Assembly (NCBI RefSeq): GCF_013373865.1
Contig: NC_050468.1
Span: 12,950,496 to 13,014,495, forward strand
Reading direction: 5' to 3'
DNA length: 64,000 bases
DNA from: Monomorium pharaonis
Taxonomy: Eukaryota > Arthropoda > Insecta > Hymenoptera > Formicidae
Positions within the stretch are counted from its first letter, which is position 1; every line of letters begins with the position of its first letter. Positions 47,406 to 59,967 of the stretch are shown here, in pieces. The translations under genes were made by a program, and so were the position numbers. Below the pieces are notes generated by a model, which was not told the DNA's origin, made no database searches, and was given only the letters and a program-made list of their open reading frames with translations.

Positions 47406-48839
47406 ACGCCAAAAACAGGTACGTTCCAGTACGACGCGTAACGTTACGTGACATTTGACATTTTATCATATCGAGAATGTCCAGATAACGATAAGAATAT
47501 ACCGCAGGTGAATTGCGGTTCATTAATGGTAAACAGCGCACGTTGTAATTGTAATTTGATTGCTTGCTGCTATTCCAGAGTAACAATATGTCCAATTTGA
47601 AATTCAAAAATTAAACGGATGCTGGAGACAGTTTGTTTTACCGATTAAACAGTAATTTTTGTATATATTACAAGATTTTATATATATTTCTTTTATAAGT
47701 TTGGACTTTTTTTGTTATAAAATCCAGTTTACAGATTAATATTAATATGTATACTTTAATTGTAAAGAAGAATTTTCAAATCTATAAAAGAAATACGTAC
47801 ATAATCTAGTTAATGATGTGCATTAATGATTCTATATTATCGACCCTGATCAAGTTTGACTGTCACTCCAGTTTATTCTCTTAAGTTTCTTAAAATTCAC
47901 TTTTTATTGCATTTCACCATTTCAAATGACAAATTTACTCACTATTGCTAATAGTAGAGGAAAGATATCAATATCAGCATACCATTTTATTTCAGGATGG
48001 TATTTCTCAAACAAAAATAAATATGCTAAAAATAAATATTTAAAAATACAAATACAAAATGAAAAAAGTTTCTTCAAACAATAATAATTTCTATAATGTT
48101 TATTTTTGCATTGTTTTTATTTACAAGAGGAGGTCTTTATTGGTTTTAATCAAATTTACAGCAATAGATAGAGAATGAACGTTATCAAATGAATAGAGGA
48201 GAAAGGGGGGGTTATAACAAAAAATATAAACAAAGCTACAAACATGATTTAATGTTATCAATAATTTATTTATTATTATTTAAACTATGCAATTTACAAA
48301 AAGAAAAGTGTACAAATTTTATTCTCACTTTTGAAGATTTTGTTTTTAGCAGATTTTAGGTAGAAAAAAATAATGAATAAATTATTAGGTTTCCTTCAAT
48401 TATCTTGAATTATTGCGTTTTCTTTCTTTATCTAAGCAGCTCATTTTATTGTCATTTATACAGTGTAATGTTTAATTTTGGAGAAATGAACGGAAGCCGC
48501 TTTAAGAACTTATAATATTGGTACCTTTCCTCTAACATAAAGTGACGCATTACGGTTCTAATGCTAAATAGATAAGATTTTTGTATCTACAATTGTCTAG
48601 TTACTATACAAACACGGATCTTTTTGTTCAGAAAAGTTCAAAGACATCAGCAGCATCGTGTACCTAATTTCGAACCGCCGGCAGCGTCAGCATTCACTCA
48701 TATCACTTCGATACGTGAAGCTGATTGCCATCGGACAAAAGGAGATCGTCATTGTCGAAGGTGCTATCATCGGCCGCATTTCTGTCGTAACATCCATCGC
48801 TAGACTCTAGATCACTCTATTACGTGCGTTCTCCAGCTC

Positions 48840-48985
48840 GACATGAAGAAAACCAAAGAGATAAATCATCGCCGTCAAGAATCATCGCCATCATCGACGT
48901 CGTCATCATTATTTTCATTATTGTGTATCGTCGTTGTCATCGTCGTCGTCATCACCGCTGCATTTGCGTCATCTTTGTCTTAAAA
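48840..48985. repeat. Cryptic ATC/GTC trinucleotide region
   Basis: Interspersed CATCAT, CGTCGT and CATCGTCGTC blocks, not a pure repeat. It lies in the possible 3' UTR of syntaxin 1A. Confidence 0.7.
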
Positions 48986-51320
48986 ATCTTCTGAGCTATT
49001 GCGCTAAGTCACGTTTGGTCGAAAAAATAGTATTAAAAGAAGGGAGGAAAAAATAATTATCCCTCATTTTTTATTCAAATATAATTAATTCGATAATTTT
49101 CTGATAGATTCGTTTTTAGCAGTTTTTCAGTTCATATTGATATCTTCTGCTCTTAATTGTTCCGCTCGTTACGACAAAGTTTTAAATGTTAACTCTTTCG
49201 ATGCGTGCGTCTTGATCGGTCTTTTTTCTCCCTTTCCTGCATCCTCTTGCCCGTTCTCTTCTCATGGATCACACGGCAATACAATAGACGACAGGACGGC
49301 TTGCGTATAGAACAGAAAACCGAGAAGCGCTCTCGTTTCTTTAGAATACGACTAGAACTATTGATCAGAGATATACATGCATCATCAGCTAAGCGACATT
49401 CCCGATTGACACTGTAACACAACGTCGTCCTATTATCAGCAGGACGATCATTAACACGAGGACACTGCCGGTGTTTCCTCTCTTTCCCTTTTCCCGCGCG
49501 TGCATAAACGTCTCCGTTGAATCCTACGAGATGTCATTATAATATCTATTGCACATTGTCGCCGGGAATCGGCAATCCGTGCAATGCGATCTTCGCAAGC
49601 GACGTCCGCCTCGTTCCCGATCAAAGCCCAACACACAATGGTGCTTCTAAAAGCGAAGACGATAACTCGCGGTTATCATTTTCTTCGTCATGACAATGCA
49701 AATAACGACGCATGCACGGTGCCGTTCGCAAAGCTATTTTCGACTGTGATTTGCAAGCATAAACCTTGGACGAGCTAAGTCACATTCTGAAAATGCGTCC
49801 CGCCCATTGATTCGATCTGTATATCCGCTCATACATACGAGAGATAAACCGCTGACTAAAAATTTGTACGCCAAATTTGCATCGTCCAGATAGTTTGTAA
49901 CTCTCGCTAGTAAACCCTTTCACGGTGGTATATTAGATAAATAGTACTAATTGATATTAATAATTATATTGATAAATAATTTTTAGCGATTTCTACGGTA
50001 CACTTTGCGCAGAGACTGTTCCAAGTTTTAAACAAAGTTTACGAACCTTTCCGAAATTGAAAAGTTAAAATATTCAGCGACTAAATCACATTTATCAAGA
50101 ATTCAACAAATATTACTTAAGTCGAAGAATTAACAGCAGCTAAATAATGCTCGTAAAGTTCTACCTCGACCAGCGATTTAACTCTCGACTATACATATCA
50201 CACCAGTTTTGAGTAATGTTTTCGACATCTCTACACTACACCTCTCTATATCTGGACGGTTATGAGAAATTAGCTAGGTGATGTTTCTTCTTCGCCGAAA
50301 ATGGCATGTCGAATACGTATTTTGAAGATCAAATTTGAAAAAGTAACTTAGAGTAGATTGTGCGGTCGATGTTGGATAATCATGGTTGGTAAAGTCCTCT
50401 ATTTCAATGCACATAAATGAGCAGCCTCCTTAAACTTGGTATTACTCGCTGTTGATTAATCAATACTGTCGGCACAATCAGCTCTTGTTTGATTTATGAG
50501 CATAAAGGCCTTAATGTGAGCAATGTAATTTTTATAACGGGTATTTTACTTAGTAAAATGTTTACACTCACTGTGTCTTGTTTGTTCTAACGATAGCTCA
50601 CTCGAAAAGGTATCTCGACCAATAGGTGTTCAGTGAGAGAAGCAATCAATTTCTTCCAGTATTTCTATTTAGCTGTAATTAATGCGATATTAATCGCGAT
50701 ATAGTGAGGTGTAGACGAAGCGATTGTATTTTTCTACGTAGACATAGAATGAGACGTCGTTACAGAATGTGACCAGCAGAAGCGACGATAAACGCTCAAG
50801 TCCGTCACAAATATTGTAAAGTAATAATAACTTAATTGTACAGTATGCAAGATACTTAAACAGATTGGTTTTTGCTTTTATCATTAATTAGTCAATGTTT
50901 TTTGTTTCATCATTAATCCATAGATTTGCAGTCTTCGATTTCGTTTTAATATAATACATATGGTACGCACCATTAGGTGTTGGGTATGATGACTATCCTT
51001 AACTGTGATTCTTGTCTTGAACGAGAATTGTTTGTTTTTTTTAATTTTGGTGGACATTCGGCAAAAGTAATTTGCCCGGTGTCCCTTCTCGCGCATTTTC
51101 GTTTAACAAATTCTTCTTTGAATTTCGCTAGTTATGGAAACCCATATAGCTCAGAAAGATTGCAAAATTATTTCACTGCAACATTGCAACATTACAAAAA
51201 TGATACAAAATGTTGCTACATTGTTAATTAGACATTAACATTACTGCTAAAATATACAGTAAAGTAAAATGTTCTCTTTTAAAAATATTGCGATATAATA
51301 TTGCAGCAATATTACAATAT

Positions 51321-51394
51321 ATGTGTATATATATATATATATATACATATATACATATATATATATGTGTGTGTGGTGTGTGTGTGTATATATA

Positions 51395-51427
<33 letters not shown>

Positions 51428-51437
51428 GTATATAATT
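51321..51437. repeat. Compound AT/GT microsatellite
   Basis: TA runs interrupted by ACATA and a GTGTGTGGTGTGTGTGTG core make an almost symmetrical, self-complementary block of about 115 bases. Confidence 0.95.
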
Positions 51438-52621
51438 AAAGTGTTTTTAATTAAATAATCTATGGGATATGTATACGAGTAGAAAAATTAAGTAAATCAT
51501 TATTATAAATAAATTTGAAATGCGCTATATTAATAACGTATTACTAATTACTAGCGTACTTGCAAATTCATATTTATATAATTGTTTTCTTAATTTTCAG
51601 CATTTGTATATATGTTTCATAGATTGTTTATGATTTAAATAACGTTTTAATTTTTAGAACACCTTAGAATCACATTAAAATTTAATATTAAAACTTTGCT
51701 GTGAATACAAAACTTAAATTATATTTTGATTTAAAAAAATTTCTTTTATTATGGAAATTGTTACTACCAAGCATTTTCAAAAATAGCTACACGTGATTAA
51801 TCACGGTAGATTTTGCTTAAGTGCAATACAAAATTCTTGTATGAAATTGTTTATAAGGTTGATCAGAAAAAATATGCACGTATATATAAATACACATAAG
51901 ATTTCAGCAGTTTATTTTAATATGTTTAAAATATTGCTGTAACATAATTAATCTTATGACATTAGTAAAAAATCATATTGCACATCTATATTTTAACAGA
52001 GTTTCTAAAACGTTAGATTGCGATATGCAAGATTGCAATTTAATTGCAAGGTCCTGTGCCGTATGGGAATATATCACGGTTGCGCGAATGATCGATTCGA
52101 TTTTGAATTATATCTGTAATTGGTAAATTTTCATTCATTACTTTCATACAGTTTCTTATTTTTCTTTATAATTTAGCATATGAATTCTGACGCTATTAAA
52201 AACATGTCCTTAACTATAGTACTATAATCATAATTCTAAGTTTTCCTGCGCACGAAATTTTCTTAAATTTTCTTTATTGAATTACGTGGATTCTTAAAAC
52301 CGACGCGAAAGGTACATTATCTTCAAAACGATTAACCCCAACATGTGGACGAAGTAACAGAGGGCATAATGAGTGCAGAGATAGCAAGAGAGTTGCGTGA
52401 GAATGAGAGAACGTGCGAATGCATGTGTATGTATGTGTGCGTATACATGAGAAACAGAGAAAAGGAGCCACTAAGCTGCAGCAATAATATAATTATAGGT
52501 GTTATGGAAAAAAAAAAAATTAAAGGATAGTCCCATTGACGGAAAGGAAAAGAATGAAGGATACTGTATGTACACCGATGTATACACATATACATAAAAA
52601 ATTATATATATATATATACAT

Positions 52622-52655
52622 ATAAATAGATAGATAGGTAGATAGGTAGGTAGAA
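52622..52655. repeat. GATA/GGTA microsatellite
   Basis: Tetranucleotide run ATAGATAGATAGGTAGATAG continuing as GGTA units. A shorter GATA run occurs at about 54811-54828. Confidence 0.9.
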
Positions 52656-55165
52656 AGAAGTATCATGAGAAGAGGAAGAAGAAAATATTACCTAAGCAAT
52701 AATTCGACGTCCCAGGACGTTCGAAGTATTCATGAAAAGTTCCATTTTTGTCATTAAAAGATTGGACTGATTTAAAATATGTCCTAAGGACGTCGTTTGG
52801 ACGTCCTATAATAAAAATATTTAGACCTTTTAGATCCAAAATTGTTAATAGGTTTGATTTTTTAATTCGTGAAAATTACATTTTAGTGAATTTTAATTTT
52901 ATTCAATAATATTGGATAAGTTTATTTTATATTTGGCCTATAAATGTTTCGGTAATACTTATAAAATATGATATTTTTAATGTTATACAATAGATTAGAA
53001 CATTTAAAGGACATTCAAATGATGTCTCGTTTATAGCAGCACGTACAATTAACATGGCTACGACAAAGTTGTACTTTTCGTGAATAAAATACATATATAG
53101 AAGAACAAAAGGCAATATCAGGATTTTTCGCTCTTGTTTTAACAAAAGTATGTTTTGAAACAGAAAGATTAAAAAAAAATTGAGTTCTTCTCGAAATCTT
53201 TCCTCGAAATTCGGCTCTAAGGGAAGTTATTTATTAATGTACTTTAATAATAAATTTTTTTAGTACTACTTAAAAATTAATTCGATATTCTAATAAATAT
53301 ATATATCAAAATGTATTAATATAATTATTATCTAATTGTATTTTTTAACGTAATAACAATAAAATGCATGTCTAAAAGACATCGTGAAGACATCTTGACA
53401 CTCTTACATTCTAACGATGTTTTAGTGGACATTTTTAGACGAATTATTGTACATAAAAAAAACCTCCGTGAAATGGACATCGCGCATAGAGAACGGGATG
53501 TTGTTTGGATATTCGTACGACGTCAAATTGTTGCTTGGGTCTTAATAATTATTATTATTGGCACCGCCTATATATATTCCTTGACAAATTAATATATCAG
53601 GCGAAGTGCTGGCAGCGTTAATGTTAATGTTTTGTTGAGTATATTATAATTATTACGAACGTTGAGAGGTGCGGACATTCTACAGAAGATTATGAGTTAA
53701 TGTTTAAACAAAAGGAGAAAATGGAGGGAAAGAGAGAAAAGGAGGAAAATGATATAACGATTTGTGCGTTGCTGTAATAATTAACGTTAAATAATAATAA
53801 CGATGGTTAAGAAGATATTAAGATCACACCTTGCATTGTACAGAAAGCATAATAATTGTTAGTTTAGGTAGAACAAACATTACGATCTACTTATATACAT
53901 TACATACATTACTATCTAATTACAATCTAGTATGATTAAGATAGTTAAGATTTAATCGCCCTTTATCATGAGTTACCACGCGGTCGTTGATAGGTACACT
54001 ACTATCTAATATTAATTATCTGGCTGATCAATGGATTTCGTTGAAGAGAGGATGCTTTATTCGTGTCGAAAGGCTGTTACTTAAAAGAAAAGAAAGAGAA
54101 ATTCTTTCGGTCATCGAAGGAGGGGTGAAGACAAATAAAAAACGCACGAAGGCACTTCTTTTTCGTTAGTAAATACTACTAATAGTAATATAACATCAAC
54201 AATATTATAATTTCATACTCAAGAATAAATCTGCGTTACTTAAAATTTCTTCATAAATTTTTGCACTTGAAGTGAGATAAATATACATTTGAACGTCGGA
54301 GGAAAAGGAAACGAAGATTTTAAGTGCAAAAAGGTGCAAACTTTGCGAACAGACCTATTGTAATCATTACATACATGTTGTATTACATTTATATTGTTGA
54401 ATATGAAAATTATAACATTAATGTTATATTATAACTTATTATCAATTGATGTTTATACTGGGTCTTTTTTCAAACTATATCCACTTTCGGTAGCGTATTC
54501 ATATTTTCTTGTTCCATCAAGTCGCCTAACTGAACGTATCGCGTGATGCCTTGCAAGGCAAACGCAAGAGTTTCCTTTCTTCTCATCTTTCAATATCAAT
54601 CTTTCGCGCAATCTTGTTTGCGTATGATTGCTTTCTGAAATCAATTGATTTTCATAATAGATTGTGACGAGTTTTCGGACCACTCGATGTATCCACTTTC
54701 GCAGAAATCCACAACGCAGCCTCAGATCTCGTAACTTTAACTTTATAGCAAAATTCCTCGCGATAGGAATTGAGAGAAAGAAAACCTATCGTCGTCAATT
54801 TCTTATCGCTAGATAGATAGATAGATAAAGAGAGAGAGAAAGAGAGTGTTTAAGAGAATCTAACGTCGTCGATGCATAACAGTTGACGATATTATTAAAC
54901 GAATTTGGCCTAAAGGTTTAAGAAACGTCGCGTCTCCTCATTATCATCAATCAACGTTCATCCTTGTCTCATCCGAGACTGTTCTAGTCTCCTTAGACTA
55001 AGGATATCTGTTAAAATGTATTAACTCTCTATTGCTTTTGTATTACAAATGCTTAATTCAGGTTTAATTTTTTTTATAGTGATAAAATTAACTCCGAAAC
55101 TTTTTGACTTTTTTTTCTATTTTATTTCATACAATTTTTGTCGAAGACTTTGAAAGTGTCAATAT

Positions 55166-55298
55166 GGGTGCGTTTTTAAATTCGCAACGGATGCAGCTAG
55201 ATACACCAGAATGTCATTTCATCTTTGTTACTTACGGAAAGTTGAACAAAGATAGAATGACACTCCAGTGCATTCGTTGCGAATTTAAAAACGCACCC
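55166..55298. mobile_element. 133-bp MITE with perfect terminal inverted repeats
   Basis: The ends GGGTGCGTTTTTAAATTCGC and its exact inverse extend to about 24 perfect base pairs, then continue with mismatch. TAT flanks both sides (55163-55165, 55299-55301). No coding capacity. Confidence 0.8.
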
Positions 55299-55306
55299 TA
55301 TGTAAT

Positions 55307-55528
55307 GGCCGTTTTATAATGAATTGTGAGTTGTTAATCAGATGTCAGAAACGAATTGCAACCGTGTCATAATCAATCACAAGTCGGCGATCATAAGTGA
55401 TTGGCAAATGTCAGTTTCTTATGACTTACGATTTAGGATTAGGATATGACTGACCAATTAAGTTATAGCACGTTTCCAATTTGTTTCCGACATTTGACTA
55501 ATAACTAACAATTTATTGTAGAACGGCC
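55307..55528. mobile_element. Second foldback MITE, 222 bp, 8 bases after the first
   Basis: Arms of about 55 bases: the left starts GGCCGTTTTATAATGAATTG and the right ends in the complement of GGCCGTTCTACAATAAATTG. AT on both sides may be the target duplication. The short gap to the preceding MITE suggests nested or linked insertion. Confidence 0.75.
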
Positions 55529-56375
55529 ATGATGTATTTATCTGAGCTTGATGCTCACATGGCAAGAACAATTATGCAGAGTCGACGCGCTGATGTTTAA
55601 CTTTATTATTAATTTACTGCGATGAGTCGACGAAGCGGTCGATATCTCATCCTTTTGTTTTTACAAGACTGCATTAATGCATTTATGTACAGGCTGTATT
55701 TTAATATTTTACTGTTTACTTTTGTTATTTTCTTTTTTCCTCTTAACGATTATTTTTATGTAATCTCAGAAAATTATGTGATGACATCGCACTAATACAG
55801 TGATACACATGTAGGCGGCGATTATTCGAGAGTACAATATTCGTTTGTTGAACGAAAACAATGGAGGGTTAATCTTGCTGTTTTTAATCTTTCTGTTTAA
55901 TTTTTTGTTCACTTTTATTGCTTTCGATCTCACTCGGAATTCTTTTCATGATCGCAATTTCATTGTTACTATTATCAGTTAAAGCATGAGAAAAAGCATT
56001 TTTCTTTTTACTTGGCGACATAAAAAGCAACGAACTGAAATAACGTTCGTAGCTCTGTCGTTATTCGGGACACATTTCAGTACCGCATTGGTGAATGTCG
56101 GATTTTAACGTCACGAGCATAATGTGAATGTTTCCCCTGCGAACATCTCATTAGGTAGTTAATTGCGGAAGCTGACACGTCTTCCTTGAGAATAGAGTTT
56201 TTTGTCTTAGGTGCATGCAAGATTGCGGCATTTAAAGCACAGCAAACGTGTCGAGAGGGACGAACTATGAGAAACATAACGAATGACAAATCCAGTCATA
56301 CAATTTCCGTGAATTATATTTATTCATTGTGATTAGTCGGAGTATATATTGCAGGAGTTCGAATAGAAAAGAAAT

Positions 56376-56402
56376 AGAAAGAGAGAGAGAGAGAGAGAGA
56401 AA
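56376..56402. repeat. GA microsatellite
   Basis: An uninterrupted GAGAGA run in non-coding DNA; another occurs at 56912-56936. Confidence 0.9.
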
Positions 56403-57356
56403 GAGAAGGAAAAGAATATTGTTTACTCATTAAGTCTAATGCTATCTCATTGCATTTGTACGTAGAATAGGATAGAAAAGATTATGCAGATTGATCTACG
56501 TAGGGATCTTCAAACGTGCGATACATTTCCAAACATACGCGGAAGAGAGAGAAGAAGAAAAAGAAACAATGAGCACAGAAGAATCTGTATCCGTGAACAT
56601 GTAGGTCATGTTGGTGCAATTATTAAATACGAAAAGCTACTTCAATAACCTTATAAGTGTCAATTCCAATTTCAAGTGTAAATTTTGTGAGAATCATAAG
56701 AGAAAAGAATGAAAAAAAAAAACGGAAAAAGAGAGGGAGAGAAGTAATGTAACGTCAAACGCGAATGAGAAGAATCTTAAAAAGTTTAAAATAAAAAATA
56801 AGATTCGCACGCGCGTATCACGCGCGTGGCAAAGTGAGATTATTGATAAACTTAATTTATCGAAACTGATAAAAAATATTAGGAGTGAAAGAGAGCATGT
56901 GTTTGAAAGAGAAAGAGAGAGAGAGAGAGAGAGAGAATGAGTGAGAGAGAAATAGAAAAGAATGTATGCGCGAGAAGAAATGAATGAGAAAAAGATGTTA
57001 AAATAAAAAATAAAAAAGGTAAAAAAGTTAGAACTAAATCGTAGCACGTGCAGGAGTAACAGAGATAATGGATACTTTTTATTGTAGTTATTTCATATAG
57101 ATGAGATTCGTAAAAATAAAAAAAAACATACCGTATTAACAGGAACACTTATTGAAAAAGAAACTTTAAGGTCAACGGTGTTTTTTCTGCCTATACATAT
57201 ATCCGACGTCTCGCGAGCGCTATGTAATTTCTCTTCGCGTATAAGACACTTTAATGTTAAACAAAAAGTCGCAAAAAAGGGCATAAAAATGACAGCAGAC
57301 ACATCAATATAAATCTGGCATTTGTCTCGAATTTTGCGTTTTGTCTCTGACTAATG

Positions 57357-57421
57357 ATTAATTATTACTATTACTATTATTATCATCATCATCATTATCA
57401 TCATCATTATCATCATTAACA
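57357..57421. repeat. TTA/ATC trinucleotide repeat
   Basis: TTACTATTACTATTATTATC followed by repeated ATC and ATT triplets, ending about 60 bases before the hairpin chain. Confidence 0.9.
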
Positions 57422-57482
57422 TTGTATAAAGTCGGCAATAATTTTAAGAGACCCGCCCCTAAAATCATTATCTTATGTAACC

Positions 57483-57568
57483 ATTCGTTCAGGTACGAAT
57501 AAGGTGGAAAGGCTCCACTTAATCGGCTCCGAAGGAGTCTTTCTTTCTGGTTTTACAGCCAGAAAGGG
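57483..57568. ncRNA. Chain of four hairpins, possible structured RNA element
   Basis: Four stem-loops follow each other with almost no spacer: ATTCGT/ACGAAT (57483-57500), AGGTGGA/TCCACTT with one G-U (57502-57520), GGCTCC/GGAGTC around a GAA triloop (57525-57539) and CTTTCTGG/CCAGAAAG (57543-57566). An AATAAA follows at 57591. It may be a 3' UTR element of syntaxin 1A or an independent RNA; no known RNA family was recognised. Confidence 0.4.
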
Positions 57569-57590
57569 CTAAATCTTACGAGTTGAAGAA

Positions 57591-57596
57591 AATAAA
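57591..57596 (+). promoter_or_regulatory. Candidate polyadenylation signal
   Basis: AATAAA on the plus strand, 23 bases after the hairpin chain. If it ends the canonical (F3) syntaxin transcript, the 3' UTR would be about 10 kb. Confidence 0.25.
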
Positions 57597-59545
57597 ATTA
57601 ACATTCTGACAATGAAAACATCTAAGAAATATCCGAGAAACTAGAAATATTTTATCTACGAGTGGTTATTATTATTGATATCTATTTTATTATCGGTTTT
57701 ATTACATAACGATTACAAAAATTACGAAAGTAAAAAATAAAAATAAACAATCGAAGAAAGTATCAGAACAGCTTAAAGAAGTTCAGTAAAATAAACAATA
57801 CAGTAATATACATAAAAATAAAATTAAAATGCCAATTAAATAGAATACGTAAATTTATATAAACTTTGATTATAAAAAATGTATAAGCACAAAAAGCATA
57901 TATATTTAAATATTTTATATATTTATTCAGTTATTAAAATAATTTATTGTGCTTTTAATTTAAAATATTTTTTTCTGTAATATGATCACTCGCAGATTAA
58001 ATGACATAATCTACAAACACTATTCTTGTCATTTTTCTTGTCTCGACAAGTTCACTTTTAAGATTTCGACAATTCGTCAAAAAATTGTTGATTGGTTTTG
58101 ATCGTATTTCAAGTAATTATTCTATTTCTAGCATCATGAAATCAAAGAAAAGATAATGATCGTTTATATTATCATTTAGAATCAACTAATATTGATGAAG
58201 TCAAGCAGCGAAGATATTTCTCGGACTTTCACGTTGTTCGAATGTAATGGGGATTAATTTAGTAAAGAGAATCGTGATCAAGTGAATGTGCCCTTTTGTC
58301 GTGTAATTAAGCACAAAGATAAAATTTCCTTACGAGCGTAGCAGTAGGCCTCTTATAGCTATGCGTCCGGCAAAGAAATCTAACTGCTTTCGACAACATC
58401 GTTTCAAAACTATAATTTCATCTTGCTAGCTGTACAAAAAATATTCGCTTGTGGCTTTCGCAGTACAATTTTTGCTATATGAAAATTAGTACTATTATCG
58501 TTACAGCTCTCATCATTTCGGAATGTGTATGTACATAACTCTGATAATTCTTAGATATGATTGACAAAAGAAAATTTATCGCAAAATTCGGTGTATCGAA
58601 TGCAGTTAGAAATTGAAATCCGGATTACACTACGAAAAGTAAAAAAAAAATAAAATAAAAATGCGTTTACTCTCGACCAACGAGACTCGAAGTAGCGGCT
58701 TGTGTCAGGAAGAAGCAACTTTTGGCCTCGAGATCGCGGTCTTATATCACGGTGGCTTGTGAACTCGGAAGATATCTAAGAGACGTCCAAACGACATCAG
58801 AAAACAACTTAGACTGCCTAAAAAAAGTAAAGCATCTGAAGAATTGGGATATTAAAAAAAAGTCGTCTAAAAACACTAATTTACAATCAGTATTTTAAGC
58901 ATTTGAGCTATCTGACTGATAACAGATTTCTCATGGAAAGAGTCCCAATTCGGCAAGACGCGATCTCCGCTTCTTTTGGCGCGAATCGCCAGCTTCCGCT
59001 CGTGCCGCATTAAAAAAAACATCAACGATATAAGAATAATGATTCTCGATATTCGATTCACACACTCATCCGTAAAAACGGAAAAAGAAGAGAAAGGAGG
59101 CGAAAAGTCAAGCGTTCACTGTACAATTATATTCTTTTACGTTATAACGACTTGCAATTGAATAGTCGGGTAGCATATTTTGCATTACCGATAACAACAG
59201 TAGCGTGTCACTCGTTTTAACTCCTAATTTTATATATCATTGGAGATAAGTAATTCGCAAGAATAAAGATTATAACCAGCACTGCAGTGAAGTTATTATA
59301 CATCTGTAGATAAGCGATCCGCAAGGAAAATTCAAAAAACCGACACGATGTTCAATGTATTTATGATCTTCTTCGAAGGGTGAAGAATATATGAATATAT
59401 AGGGAATAAAAAAAGAAGAAAAAAAAGGAGTAACTTGATTTCTTGGATCCTTTCAGCATCTCCTGTCCTTTTTTGCGAGATGTATCATGATGGACGAAAA
59501 TAACGTTGTCATAAAAAAAGGGCTTGTTTTTGTACTCTCATACAA
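57597..59545. other. Intergenic DNA between convergent genes
   Basis: AT-rich, with a CG-richer patch at about 58670-58760 and an inverted GACGTC-type motif at 58782. No gene was recognised. Confidence 0.5.
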
Positions 59546-59551
59546 TTTATT
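59546..59551 (-). promoter_or_regulatory. Candidate polyadenylation signal of the DUF3105 gene
   Basis: AATAAA on the minus strand, about 220 bases past the stop codon. An earlier ATTAAA variant near 59690 is an alternative. Such hexamers are common in AT-rich DNA. Confidence 0.35.
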
Positions 59552-59769
59552 GTTATATTTTGTAAGGCTTAATTTACACAATATGTAGGAAACACTCACT
59601 TATTATTGAGTAACTTTAAAATCACAAATAAAATTACGCTCACTAAACATTACACATAATAAAAAATCAACGATAATTACATGTGTTTAATAAATAATAT
59701 GTACAAAATATAAACGTAAATTGCAAGTAAATGAGGAAGATATTACGCTATTTCATTATATACATTCAT

Positions 59770-59967
59770 TTACGTATTAGGACAAAGTGTGGAATCAGTT
59801 TCATCCGTTACTATGTTCGACCGACTTAGCAGACCGACCTCGAATTGACCATCTGTAGCAATCTTTTCCGGACCACGAAGAGCCCTTTTCTGTATAAAAC
59901 GACTCACCACTGTAGGATTCACATAAGACATGGTCAATCTGCATCCCCAGGATAGAAGTGCCAAGGG
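59770..59967 (-). CDS. DUF3105 gene, terminal exon
   Basis: The exon has sixty-five codons and a taa stop, from [20 protein letters not shown] to [11 protein letters not shown]. The acceptor is gaacag after a pyrimidine tract. No membrane segment is visible at the C-terminus, unlike the anchored vertebrate relatives as I recall them. Confidence 0.83.
   Translation of the reverse strand, partial: PLALLSWGCRLTMSYVNPTVVSRFIQKRALRGPEKIATDGQFEVGLLSRSNIVTDETDSTLCPNT

Larger units (their letters stand above)
47406..55165. other. Possible 3' UTR and intergenic DNA
   Basis: It follows the canonical syntaxin stop. It holds microsatellites and short palindromic GACGTC repeats (52709-52806) but no supported exon. 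The 3' end of the syntaxin transcript cannot be placed. Confidence 0.5.

Noticed and set aside
53368..53592. Open frame of 74 codons with an Ile-rich C-terminal anchor, considered as another tail exon or small gene
   Set aside because: No acceptor in phase 0 lies just before the hydrophobic part, no family was recognised, and the upstream part resembles the local GACATC-type repeats.
56694..57148. Open frames rich in Ser and Leu on the minus strand
   Set aside because: These arise from GA-repeat sequence read on the other strand and have no coding signature.
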